From contig JABMSE010000136.1 of the NCBI GenBank assembly GCA_013204645.1, positions 1-40,212 of the forward strand: a stretch of DNA of 40,212 nt, read 5' to 3'. The DNA is from Candidatus Saganbacteria bacterium (GTDB lineage: Bacteria > Margulisbacteria > WOR-1 > O2-12-FULL-45-9). The notes under the pieces were generated by a model that saw nothing but the letters and a program-made list of their open reading frames with translations, ran no database searches and was not told the DNA's origin. The position numbers and the translations under genes are program-made. Positions 16,310 through 24,453 of the stretch are shown piece by piece; the first letter of the stretch is position 1, and every line of letters starts with the position of its first letter.

Positions 16310-17470
16310 CTAATAAGTTATCTGTTTATGCAAAAGTTTCTTGCCCATCCCAATGCTGCTAAGCACTTTGATGATCTGCTGGCTGGCATTCCCTTTTCCG
16401 TATGGAGACTTGCACTTTTTAGCAGCTTCCTTAAATTTCTCATCATAAAGCGCCTTCATAACTGCTTTTTGAATCTTATCTTTCACCGAATCAATAAAGA
16501 TCACATTTTTGGCATGTTCTCTGCCAATATTCCTGGCGCCGATATTTATAGCGGGTAACCTAAGGGTCGTGCTTTCAAGAATGCCGCTACTGGAATTGCC
16601 CACTAAAACATCCGCATACCTGAGCAAGCTAATATATTCCAAATGTGATAAGTTTTTAAAAGGCTTGAGGAAATCTGATTTTTTATTGACCTCGATCTCC
16701 CTAATAATAGCTTCGCTCCCATTATCATTATTTGGATAAATCAATACTGTTTGTAGGTTTATTTCTGAAAGGGCCCGTAATATCACCCGCATATGTTTGC
16801 CAGCAAGATCGATTTCCATTTGATTGGAATGAAAAACACAAACAATTACCTTTTTCCCCGAACAAAGACCTAACTTTTTGAATAATTTCTTTTTATCTAG
16901 AAGCTTTTGCCCAACTATTGAATCCAACCCCAGACTGCCAACATTTAAGACCCGGAAAGGCTCCTCTCCCATTGCCAGCAAACGCGCAGCATGTTTTTTC
17001 GTCGCCGTAAAGTGGAGATGGGCAAATCTTGTTATAGCGTATCTTATGCTCTCATCAATATGGCCGCTGTCAGTCTTATCCCCTCCGGCGATATGAGCAA
17101 TCGGAATATTTAAAGTTGCCGCCGCCAACACCGCTGCCAGCGGCTCCAAGCGATCACCTAAAACAACCAACATATCCGGCTTAAGCTGTGATAAAACTTT
17201 TGCAAAGTTAGCAGTTGCTATGCCTAAAGCTTTGCCATGATAGGCGGCACCATTTGAACCTTTCCGCGGATACATATTGACCGTCCCGCTTAGCTTAAAA
17301 CCGTCCCGGGCTATTTCTTTGACCGTTAAACCGTATTCTCTTAATAAATGCATGCCCGTAACCATCAGGTTCAAATCTAAAGATGTTGACTGATCAATTT
17401 TCTCAATCAATGGCTTCAAAATACCATATTCAGCCCTGGTTCCAGTAACCACAGCAATTTTTCTTTTCAT
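16310..17470 (-). CDS. neuC: UDP-N-acetylglucosamine 2-epimerase, hydrolysing (NeuC/LegG family)
   Basis: About 386 residues. Inverts C2 of a UDP-HexNAc and removes UDP, giving the free sugar that NeuB condenses with PEP. Motifs: VVTGTRAEYGILKPLI, GDRLEPLAAVLAAATL, HIAGGDKTDSGHIDESIRYA, VGSLGLDSI, YPNNDNGS and the donor-lobe VGNSSSGILES. I prefer the ATG at 17470 (MKRKIAV) over the track's GTG at 17485, because AAGGA lies 4 bases before the ATG; the GTG start would overlap the methyltransferase stop. The substrate is probably UDP-2,4-diacetamido-trideoxyglucose (LegG role), since a dehydratase and aminotransferase are present. Confidence 0.92.
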   Translation of the reverse strand: MKRKIAVVTGTRAEYGILKPLIEKIDQSTSLDLNLMVTGMHLLREYGLTVKEIARDGFKLSGTVNMYPRKGSNGAAYHGKALGIATANFAKVLSQLKPDMLVVLGDRLEPLAAVLAAATLNIPIAHIAGGDKTDSGHIDESIRYAITRFAHLHFTATKKHAARLLAMGEEPFRVLNVGSLGLDSIVGQKLLDKKKLFKKLGLCSGKKVIVCVFHSNQMEIDLAGKHMRVILRALSEINLQTVLIYPNNDNGSEAIIREIEVNKKSDFLKPFKNLSHLEYISLLRYADVLVGNSSSGILESTTLRLPAINIGARNIGREHAKNVIFIDSVKDKIQKAVMKALYDEKFKEAAKKCKSPYGKGNASQQIIKVLSSIGMGKKLLHKQITY

Positions 17471-17474
17471 TTTT

Positions 17475-17479
17475 TCCTT
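17475..17479 (-). promoter_or_regulatory. Ribosome binding site deciding the 2-epimerase start
   Basis: AAGGA lies 4 bases before the ATG at 17470. The spacing is short but better than anything before the GTG at 17485. Confidence 0.4.
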
Positions 17480-17481
17480 AC

Positions 17482-18201
17482 TCACATTTTCTCTGCTACA
17501 ATATGATATCTTGAGTTTGAACCCTGCTCCTGAAGTTTTTCTCTTTTTATCAAAACTATATCTTTGATCGAGAAATTGGTGTCAGTAAAAAGGGTTAAAA
17601 TCCCATGAAAATTAAAATAAAGCTGTACTGTTCCCTTTTCATGCATAGAATTAACAATCTCTTCTCCCTGGAACTCCCGATAATGATTCGCATCATTTCC
17701 GGAAACCAGATCTAAATAAAACAAGCCTCCCTTTCTTAAAACTCTGCCAACCTCGATAATATTTCGTTTTGCCAGTTTAAATGTCATACTATCGAAAACC
17801 CCATGCGAAATTATGTGGTTAAAAAAACCGTCCTCAAAAGGTAGTGGCAAATCCTCTTCCATCAAAATAAATCTATCTGCCAAACAATCTTTTTTTAAAG
17901 CCTTGGACCATTCCCTCGCCTTATCTAAAGCTCTGCTTGAAATATCTACTCCATATGGATCCATTTGCATATCATCTAGAAAAAAAACATGTCTACCAAT
18001 GCCACAGCCAAAACACAAAATCTTTTTTCCTGGCGAAGTTGCAACTGACTCAAACTTACTAATATCAGTTCTCTTCACAACATATCTAGAAACAAATCTA
18101 ACAACTTCTTCGTGAGGATACCAAGCGAAATTATCCCCTCTTGCATAAGAATTGTCCCACTCCTTTATTTTACTCGCCTCTTTTAATTCATTAAACACCA
18201 T
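17482..18201 (-). CDS. Class I SAM-dependent methyltransferase
   Basis: 239 residues with motif I ILCFGCGIGRHVFFLDD at about 60-76, the acidic ribose-binding DPYGVDISSRALDKAREWS, then HIISHGVFDSM and LRKGGLFYLDLV. It sits at the junction between the WbqC/aminotransferase pair and the nonulosonate block. Methylation of an amino or hydroxyl group on one of these sugars is likely; which one cannot be decided from sequence. Confidence 0.83.
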   Translation of the reverse strand: MVFNELKEASKIKEWDNSYARGDNFAWYPHEEVVRFVSRYVVKRTDISKFESVATSPGKKILCFGCGIGRHVFFLDDMQMDPYGVDISSRALDKAREWSKALKKDCLADRFILMEEDLPLPFEDGFFNHIISHGVFDSMTFKLAKRNIIEVGRVLRKGGLFYLDLVSGNDANHYREFQGEEIVNSMHEKGTVQLYFNFHGILTLFTDTNFSIKDIVLIKREKLQEQGSNSRYHIVAEKM

Positions 18202-18218
18202 TTTATCTCCCCCTCTTA

Positions 18219-18917
18219 TTATGCAATTCGACCACTACTCTTAATAATTTCGCTGCTTTGTTCACTCCCATAATTAAAGAGCAAATCAATTAGAGACATA
18301 TTAGCAAGAAATGGTTCGTATTGCTGCTTGTAAACAGGATGCTTAAAATCAACATAAAGACTTTTTAGATTTTGATCTCTAAACCGGGCCTCATCTATAT
18401 ACAAACGACCTCCGGAACCTGATAAATAGGTGTCAAAGCCAAGCCTTTTACATATATCAATCAATAAATCTGTCTTTTGTCCTGAAGGCCCAAACTCAGA
18501 AGTCCTAACTATTGTGATCCTAATCCCCAATTGAGTCACCAGATATTTTATTATCGCCATATTCAAATCTACTAATTTTTCCCACCTCTTTGAATAAATA
18601 TCCTCAAAAAATGGTCTGTGAACATCAAAAAATGGGGTTTTGCAATAATTACTAACCATAGACCTTAAATGTTTTTTCATCCAATTATCACAATTATTAA
18701 TCTGCACCTCATTAATTGCCTGACCAGACTTCCCCTTGGTAAGCACAGGGACCGTTAATAACAGCTCTCCATCCTTGCTGCGGATCCTGTTGCGATTTTG
18801 CCAGCTTTGCTTACTATATTGAACGTGATCCATAATTACAAATTCATCACATAACATCATTTTAAGAAAAAATCCCATATAAGGAAGATATTCTGGCTGA
18901 TGGACTGATAAAATCAT
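18219..18917 (-). CDS. WbqC-like family protein
   Basis: 232 residues. The start SVHQPEYLPYMGFFLKM and the block MDHVQYSKQSWQNRNRI are the hallmark of the WbqC family, common in O-antigen clusters next to DegT aminotransferases and methyltransferases. The later LGFDTYLSGSGGRLYID also fits. The biochemical role of the family is not firmly established; modification of an amino sugar has been suggested by context. Here it lies 5 bases after a DegT aminotransferase gene, which fits that context. Confidence 0.85.
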   Translation of the reverse strand: MILSVHQPEYLPYMGFFLKMMLCDEFVIMDHVQYSKQSWQNRNRIRSKDGELLLTVPVLTKGKSGQAINEVQINNCDNWMKKHLRSMVSNYCKTPFFDVHRPFFEDIYSKRWEKLVDLNMAIIKYLVTQLGIRITIVRTSEFGPSGQKTDLLIDICKRLGFDTYLSGSGGRLYIDEARFRDQNLKSLYVDFKHPVYKQQYEPFLANMSLIDLLFNYGSEQSSEIIKSSGRIA

Positions 18918-18922
18918 TAAGT

Positions 18923-20032
18923 TTACCGCACTTCCTTTTCTAACGCCTCAAGCACATAATCAATTTCGTCCTCAATTATACCGACAAATAAGGGCAAACA
19001 AAGTTCTCTTTTCAATACTTCTTCAGCTCCTGGCAGATCCCCTTCCTTATAGCCAAAAAGATTTCGATATAGCGGTTGAAGATGAATTGGCGGCTGATAC
19101 AAGGTTGCGGTAGCAATATCATATTTCTCCTGTAAGATTTTTTGCAATTCGGACGCATAAAGCTCCCCTTTAAGCAAAACAGGATATTTGTAATAACAAT
19201 GTCGTATATTTGGAGGAACTGAAAATGGCTCAACGGCCTTAATTGCTTCAAGTCCCTGGTTGTATCTTTTCGCGATCCGGTTTCTCTCTTTTACAAATTC
19301 CTCTAAGCGTTTTAGTTGATAAATACCTAAAACCGCATTAATATCGCTCATCCGCCAGTTATAACCCAATCTGGTATGGAGAACCCCTTCTCTGCCATGA
19401 TGACGCAAACTTCTGGCTAAATCCGCTACTTCATCATTATCCGTAGTTATCATGCCTCCTTCACCAGTAGTCATAACCTTGGTAGGAAAGAAAGAAAAAC
19501 AGCCAACGTCGGAAAGGCTTCCGGCTTTTTTCCCATCAAACGTGGCACCCTGTGCCTGGGCAGCATCTTCAATTAGAAAAAGGCCTCGGTCTTCGCATAT
19601 CTTTTTGAGCTCCCTCATTTCTGGACAAATCAAACCTGCCAAATGTACCACCATAACGCCCTTAGTTTTATCGGTTATCTTTCTTAAAACATCTTCCGGA
19701 TCCAAATCAAGGGTATCAGATTTAATATCCGCAAGAACCGGCTTACCGCCAGCATAAATAACCGTATTAGCCGAAGCAACAAAACTATTAGTTGGCACAA
19801 TGACTTCTCGGTCTTTTATATTAAAATAGCGCAAAGCAATTTCTAAGGCGCTAGTCCCAGAATTTACGGCTATGGCATTTTTTACCCCGATATACTCGGC
19901 GAACATTTTCTCAAATTTTCTAACGAAGGGGCCAAAAGTTAATGAGCCAGCCTCCAGGCATTGCTTAATGTCGGACAAGATATTTTCAATGTCTTCAGGG
20001 CTAAAATAGGGTTTTGCAGCAAGGACTTTCAT
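18923..20032 (-). CDS. DegT/DnrJ/EryC1/StrS aminotransferase
   Basis: 369 residues, PLP-dependent sugar aminotransferase. Seen: NSGTSALEIALRYF, REVIVPTNSFVASAN, PVLADI, LIEDAAQAQGATF, the PLP-lysine block FSFFPTKVMTTGEGGM and GYNWRMSDINAVLGIYQL. It is clearly related to, but distinct from, the aminotransferase at 13708-14874. It follows an SDR gene by one base and precedes a WbqC gene, so it probably aminates the keto product of that SDR or of a dehydrogenase in the same block. Confidence 0.9.
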   Translation of the reverse strand: MKVLAAKPYFSPEDIENILSDIKQCLEAGSLTFGPFVRKFEKMFAEYIGVKNAIAVNSGTSALEIALRYFNIKDREVIVPTNSFVASANTVIYAGGKPVLADIKSDTLDLDPEDVLRKITDKTKGVMVVHLAGLICPEMRELKKICEDRGLFLIEDAAQAQGATFDGKKAGSLSDVGCFSFFPTKVMTTGEGGMITTDNDEVADLARSLRHHGREGVLHTRLGYNWRMSDINAVLGIYQLKRLEEFVKERNRIAKRYNQGLEAIKAVEPFSVPPNIRHCYYKYPVLLKGELYASELQKILQEKYDIATATLYQPPIHLQPLYRNLFGYKEGDLPGAEEVLKRELCLPLFVGIIEDEIDYVLEALEKEVR

Positions 20033-20033
20033 A

Positions 20034-20972
20034 TTAGCTTATCTCCATGTTTTTCATCATTACATGGATGCCTTCTGCCAATGAGATAGAAGGTTTCCAT
20101 CCGAGTTGCTTCTTTATTTTATCAATCGACATCAGTCTATCCGGCCAAATCTTACCCGGGGGAGCAGGAACACTTTTAATATTAATTTTTTTCCCCCATA
20201 GCTTTTGGGCATTATCCGAAACAATTTTCGCTATCTGCTTGATCGAAAACAGCTTCCCACTTCCCAAATTAAATATCTGGTTTTCAACCGATGCATCTTT
20301 AAGTATTATTTCCATGCAGCACACAAGATCATCAAGATTTACATAGTCTATTTTTTGGCTCCCTTCCCCAAAAACCGTAATATCCGAGCCATCGCCAGCT
20401 GCCTTAATGAAATTTTCAATCGCGCCGCCTTTTTGAATTTTATTGAATCCTCCTCGATAACCATACACATTGGAAAAGCGAAGTATAATATAGCTCAATC
20501 CACTGTCCTTTATTTGATACTCCGCCACAGCTTTGAGGGCACCATATAAATCATCAGGCAATAATTCCATATCTTCCGTCAGGGGCATTTCTCTTTCTTT
20601 GTAGATCGAATATGCAACATAGCTAGACGCAAAAATAAATCTCTTGACCTGGTATTCTCGGGATTTCTGGAGTAATAAATGGGTCCCATGAACGTAAGAA
20701 GTTACTGCATCGGCGGGATCCTTCATACAAGCTCCGTTTCCCCCACCACCGGCCAAGTGTATTACCACATCTATTCCTTCTTTCATCACTTTATCAAGAA
20801 GATGCTGGTCCCTTATATCACCCTTCATGAATTTCACATTATCCTTCACTAAAGCAGGAAGATTAGGATATTTCTGCCCCAGATCCAGGCTTATGATTTC
20901 ATATTCATAGGGCAGATTCATTAAAAGCGCGCTGCCAATAAAACCACCCCCCCCAATAATCAATATTTTCAT
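20034..20972 (-). CDS. NAD-dependent epimerase/dehydratase (extended SDR)
   Basis: 312 residues. NAD-binding motif IIGGGGFIGSAL at residues 5-16, DIRD, HLAGGGGNGA, the active-site serine block FASSYVAYS and YGALKAVAEY supplying the YxxxK pair, followed by LRFSNVYGYRGG. This is an intact nucleotide-sugar epimerase, dehydratase or reductase; the product is not clear. The first glycines are encoded by a run of eight G on the coding strand. ATGA overlap with the PIG-L gene. Confidence 0.88.
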   Translation of the reverse strand: MKILIIGGGGFIGSALLMNLPYEYEIISLDLGQKYPNLPALVKDNVKFMKGDIRDQHLLDKVMKEGIDVVIHLAGGGGNGACMKDPADAVTSYVHGTHLLLQKSREYQVKRFIFASSYVAYSIYKEREMPLTEDMELLPDDLYGALKAVAEYQIKDSGLSYIILRFSNVYGYRGGFNKIQKGGAIENFIKAAGDGSDITVFGEGSQKIDYVNLDDLVCCMEIILKDASVENQIFNLGSGKLFSIKQIAKIVSDNAQKLWGKKINIKSVPAPPGKIWPDRLMSIDKIKKQLGWKPSISLAEGIHVMMKNMEIS

Positions 20973-21622
20973 TTTTTCTCCTCTCTTATTTCTCTAATTA
21001 ACGCAAAGGCCTCGGCATGCTCCCGGCATATCTCCAATCCTCGCTTCTGGGCTAATATCCTCACCCCTTTTTCACTTCTGGGATGGGGATAAGGTTTTAC
21101 TTCGGATTTATAGATCTTTAAGGCCTCCACTTTCTTGTCTATAAATCCGCCTATGTTTACCCAATAATTAGGCAAAAATGCCTGGTTATTCCATTCTGTC
21201 TCAGATAAGGTCTCAAAACACAAAAGCTTAATATTTTTAGGGGGGCGGCTGGCTACCATGGAAGCCCTAAAAATCAATGTGTGATCCAAATTTAGGTCCC
21301 CTTCAAAATGAGTATAAATAATATCTGGATTAACTCCATCTACAACTTCTGCTATCTTTTTATTGATCTCTCCATGGGACAAAGTGTTTAACTTAACCGT
21401 GGGCAGATCAAGATTAAACCTCTTTTTAACCCCCAACAAATTATCCACTTGTTCTTGTTCTTTTATTTTCTCTTCCATATATTCTTTCGGCCACTGTGGC
21501 TCATAGGCCTTTGTGACAATACAAACAAAAACCTCATCGCCGGCTTTTGTGTGTTTTAATATTGTCCCTCCTACTCCCAAGACTTCGTCATCCGGATGTG
21601 CTGCAACAACTAAAACTTTCAT
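20969..21622 (-). CDS. PIG-L family deacetylase
   Basis: 217 residues; zinc-dependent N-deacetylase of the GlcNAc-PI/MshB/BshB family. The zinc motif AAHPDDEVLGVGG is at residues 7-19, and the second ligand block is NLDHTLIFRA around 108. It would remove an N-acetyl (or other acyl) group from an amino sugar, free or carried on a lipid or nucleotide. It starts with ATGA overlap on the ABC exporter gene, so timing near export is possible. Together with nearby acyltransferases it suggests acyl exchange on an amino sugar, which is inference. Confidence 0.9.
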   Translation of the reverse strand: MKVLVVAAHPDDEVLGVGGTILKHTKAGDEVFVCIVTKAYEPQWPKEYMEEKIKEQEQVDNLLGVKKRFNLDLPTVKLNTLSHGEINKKIAEVVDGVNPDIIYTHFEGDLNLDHTLIFRASMVASRPPKNIKLLCFETLSETEWNNQAFLPNYWVNIGGFIDKKVEALKIYKSEVKPYPHPRSEKGVRILAQKRGLEICREHAEAFALIREIREEKK

Positions 21623-23397
21623 AAGATCATTTTCTCCTCTTTGGCAATTATTGTATTTGATATCTCACCGACAATCTGGCCATCTCTCATTTCTATAATC
21701 TTATGCGCGTTATTTATGGCACTCTCCCGGTGGGTAACAAAAATAACGGTTTTTCCTTCTTCGCGCACAAGCTCTAGAATTGTCTCCATGATGTTTTTTT
21801 CTGTCTTATGGTCTAGGGCACTGGTTGCTTCATCCAAAAGCAATATTTCTGGATTCTTGAGCATAGCCCGTGCAATACACAGGCGCTGCCTTTGACCCCC
21901 TGATACTTTCATGCCATCGTCAGCCAAGACAAAATCCAGTCCGCCAGGCAAACCCTCAACAAAACCCAAAATATCGGCCTTTCTTAGGGCTTCTTTTATC
22001 ACATTATCATCAAAACCGCTTCTACCAAAAAGAACATTGTTGCGAATAGTATCGCTAAACAAAAAGCCATCCTGGCCTACATATCCAATATGAGCGCTAA
22101 AGGAAGAAGCGCTATACAAACTCGTGGGTTGTCCATCTATTAGGACCTTCCCGAAAGAGGGATGCAAAAGGTTGCCCAAAATATCAAGGAGTGTGGTTTT
22201 TCCCGAGCCGGAATGACCGATGATCCCGACAAATTCTCCCCGTAAAACAGTGAAACTTACATCTTTAAGAGCAGCTACTTTCGAATTTACATAATAGAAA
22301 GATAGATCGCGAATTTCAAGCCCTGAATTGAATCCCTTAAGCTGTTTTTTGCCATCGAGAACACTTTTGTGCTTTTCCGTCTCTTTAATTGCCAGATAAG
22401 CTGCCTCAGCATGGGGAAGCATAGACATTAAACTCATTCCGGAATTTCCTATTAGTTTCAAAGAAGGCAATATCTTAAATAAGGAAAAGGCAAAGACCCC
22501 CAACATGGGTATACTATTTAATATGCCATTCTGGCCACGGCCAAAGAAAAGAACCAGGCCACAAATAAATGAAATAGAAACTATCTCCAAGAGGTTCTTT
22601 GGCAAACCACTGATAATAGCATCTTTTCTGGCATACAAATAAAAGTTCCGGCATTCGGCGACAAACAGGTTTATCCAGTAGGTGGTTACAGCATATAATT
22701 TAATGCTTTTGATCCCTTTGAGTGCGTTCATAGCATGAATGGCTTGATTTGAGGCACTACGTGCCCTGCCCGACCCAGTACCATAGGAAACATTTTGGGC
22801 AATCATTTTCGTAAGCAGAAAATATCCAGCAGCCAAAAGCAGCAAGAAGGATGTAACCGCTGGAGAGACAATAAAAAGCATAGTAATTATCATGCTGATC
22901 TTTAATATCTCCACCACCATCATAGGAATGGCGTTAATGATCTTGCCGATATAGCCAGGGGCATTGAGAAGTCGGTAAGCCAGATCTCCTTTTTGCGTGC
23001 TTATTAAATACTGATAATCAGCCGACAAAAGAGAAGTAATGATCTTTGCCTGAGTTTCCTGGATTATCTTATTTGACGTCAACCAGGACAGAAGAACATT
23101 TGCGTAAGCCAGGACAGATTTGATCAAGGTAAGGGTAAAAAGCAGGAATACGGCAAGATACAAAGGTTCTATCAAAATATGGCCGGTAACCCAGGAAATC
23201 GCATTATCCATATAATTAATACTCGAGCCGTCCACTGCTCCGGGCGTAACAAAAGCAAGAACAGGATAAACCGCCAAGGTAGCAAGACTTTCAAAAAAAG
23301 CCACAAAGAAACTTAAGATGCCTATCGCTATAAGGGCTTTCCATTTATCAGCCACAAAATATTTTAATGCTTCAAATGATCTACCTGTCAGCTGCAT
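21619..23397 (-). CDS. ABC transporter, fused permease and ATPase (PglK/MsbA-type flippase)
   Basis: 592 residues. The N-terminal 330 residues hold about six membrane helices (first ALIAIGILSFFVAFFESLATLA, later FLLLLAAGYFLL). The ATPase domain has Walker A GHSGSGKTT near 395, the signature VSGGQRQRLCIARAM, Walker B ILLLDEATSALD and the switch histidine in IFVTHRES. It is a homodimeric half-transporter of the type that flips lipid-linked oligosaccharides (PglK) or lipid A (MsbA). The locus context favours a polyprenyl-linked glycan. No Wzx-type flippase is seen in the window. Confidence 0.9.
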   Translation of the reverse strand: MQLTGRSFEALKYFVADKWKALIAIGILSFFVAFFESLATLAVYPVLAFVTPGAVDGSSINYMDNAISWVTGHILIEPLYLAVFLLFTLTLIKSVLAYANVLLSWLTSNKIIQETQAKIITSLLSADYQYLISTQKGDLAYRLLNAPGYIGKIINAIPMMVVEILKISMIITMLFIVSPAVTSFLLLLAAGYFLLTKMIAQNVSYGTGSGRARSASNQAIHAMNALKGIKSIKLYAVTTYWINLFVAECRNFYLYARKDAIISGLPKNLLEIVSISFICGLVLFFGRGQNGILNSIPMLGVFAFSLFKILPSLKLIGNSGMSLMSMLPHAEAAYLAIKETEKHKSVLDGKKQLKGFNSGLEIRDLSFYYVNSKVAALKDVSFTVLRGEFVGIIGHSGSGKTTLLDILGNLLHPSFGKVLIDGQPTSLYSASSFSAHIGYVGQDGFLFSDTIRNNVLFGRSGFDDNVIKEALRKADILGFVEGLPGGLDFVLADDGMKVSGGQRQRLCIARAMLKNPEILLLDEATSALDHKTEKNIMETILELVREEGKTVIFVTHRESAINNAHKIIEMRDGQIVGEISNTIIAKEEKMIL

Positions 23398-23406
23398 TAT
23401 TATCTC

Positions 23407-24453
23407 CTAAAAACTAAGGGCCGCATTATACTCGCTGCCCAATTTATTGAATTGTTCCAAAAGCGACTGTGGCACTGGTATTCCTTTTTGAGACCGCACC
23501 CTGTAGAACTTTTTCTCGGGATCACCCGGAACCATAACCGGAACTCCTGCATTAAGAGAGGGCTCGCTTCTTAAAGCTTCCATCATCTTCTTCATGCGCT
23601 TTTTGAACACTGCCGGATCCTCAAAACCATCAATGCGAATTGCACAAAAGAAATGGCCTAATAATCTCTTTTGATCCATTGAGGTTCCGAACATATGAGT
23701 GATCTCTGGCCCAAACGGCGCACCACTCAACAAGCTGCAAAGTATCTCAACCATCATGCTCAAACCAAAACCTTTATAGGTCCCGATGGGCAAGAGGCTT
23801 GCTACTTGCGCTGCATCATCCGTATCTTTTCCCTGGTCATCCACTCCCCACCCCACAGGAACTTTTTCTCCGGCTTCTTTATGTTGCTGGACCTTATTAA
23901 ATGTGGCAACTGTGGTAGCCATATCCAGACAAAACGGCTCCTCTCCGTAACAAGGAGCTACCATGCAAACAGGATTGTTGCCAAAGAAAGGACGCGTTCC
24001 TCCATAGGAAAGGACATGCGCTGTGGCATTGGTAAAACTTAGGCCGATCATGTCTTCTTTGGCGGCCATCAAAGCATAATAGGCAGCCGCCCCAAAATGG
24101 CTCGAATTATAAACTGCCACAGCTCCGATGCCCGCATCGGATGCCAGCTCTATCGCTTTTAACATCCCTTCAGCACCAGCCGCGTGGCCTGGTGCGTGAT
24201 CGCCGTCAAGCTTTCCTGTAGAATTTGTTTTTTTATTGAATTTATACTTTGGGTCCTTATTAAGCCTGCCACCCTCAAACCCCTTTAAATAATGAGGGAA
24301 GAGACGGATACCGTGCGAATCAACTCCCCTAAGCGAAGCTTGAATAATCCCTCCAATTAGATAATTGGCAACGTCGGGGCGCACCCCAATTTTCTCAAGA
24401 ATTAAAAAGAAAAACCTATCTATATCATTTGCTTTAATATCTACACTATTCAT
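23407..24453 (-). CDS. Ldh-family (malate/L-lactate dehydrogenase type 2) oxidoreductase
   Basis: 348 residues, normal for the family that includes YlbC/ComC-type and sulfolactate dehydrogenases: NAD(P)-dependent, using a non-Rossmann fold. Motifs: RGVDSHGIRLFPHY, NSSHFGAAAYYA (catalytic histidine region), FTNATAHVLSYGG, FGNNPVCM, LDMATTVATFNKV and YKGFGLSMMVEIL. It interconverts a 2-hydroxyacid and a 2-oxoacid, or reduces an imine or keto acid. It overlaps the GT2-cytidylyltransferase fusion gene by 8 bases. In a nonulosonate locus a ketoacid sugar or a 2-oxoacid precursor is a possible substrate. Confidence 0.88.
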   Translation of the reverse strand: MNSVDIKANDIDRFFFLILEKIGVRPDVANYLIGGIIQASLRGVDSHGIRLFPHYLKGFEGGRLNKDPKYKFNKKTNSTGKLDGDHAPGHAAGAEGMLKAIELASDAGIGAVAVYNSSHFGAAAYYALMAAKEDMIGLSFTNATAHVLSYGGTRPFFGNNPVCMVAPCYGEEPFCLDMATTVATFNKVQQHKEAGEKVPVGWGVDDQGKDTDDAAQVASLLPIGTYKGFGLSMMVEILCSLLSGAPFGPEITHMFGTSMDQKRLLGHFFCAIRIDGFEDPAVFKKRMKKMMEALRSEPSLNAGVPVMVPGDPEKKFYRVRSQKGIPVPQSLLEQFNKLGSEYNAALSF

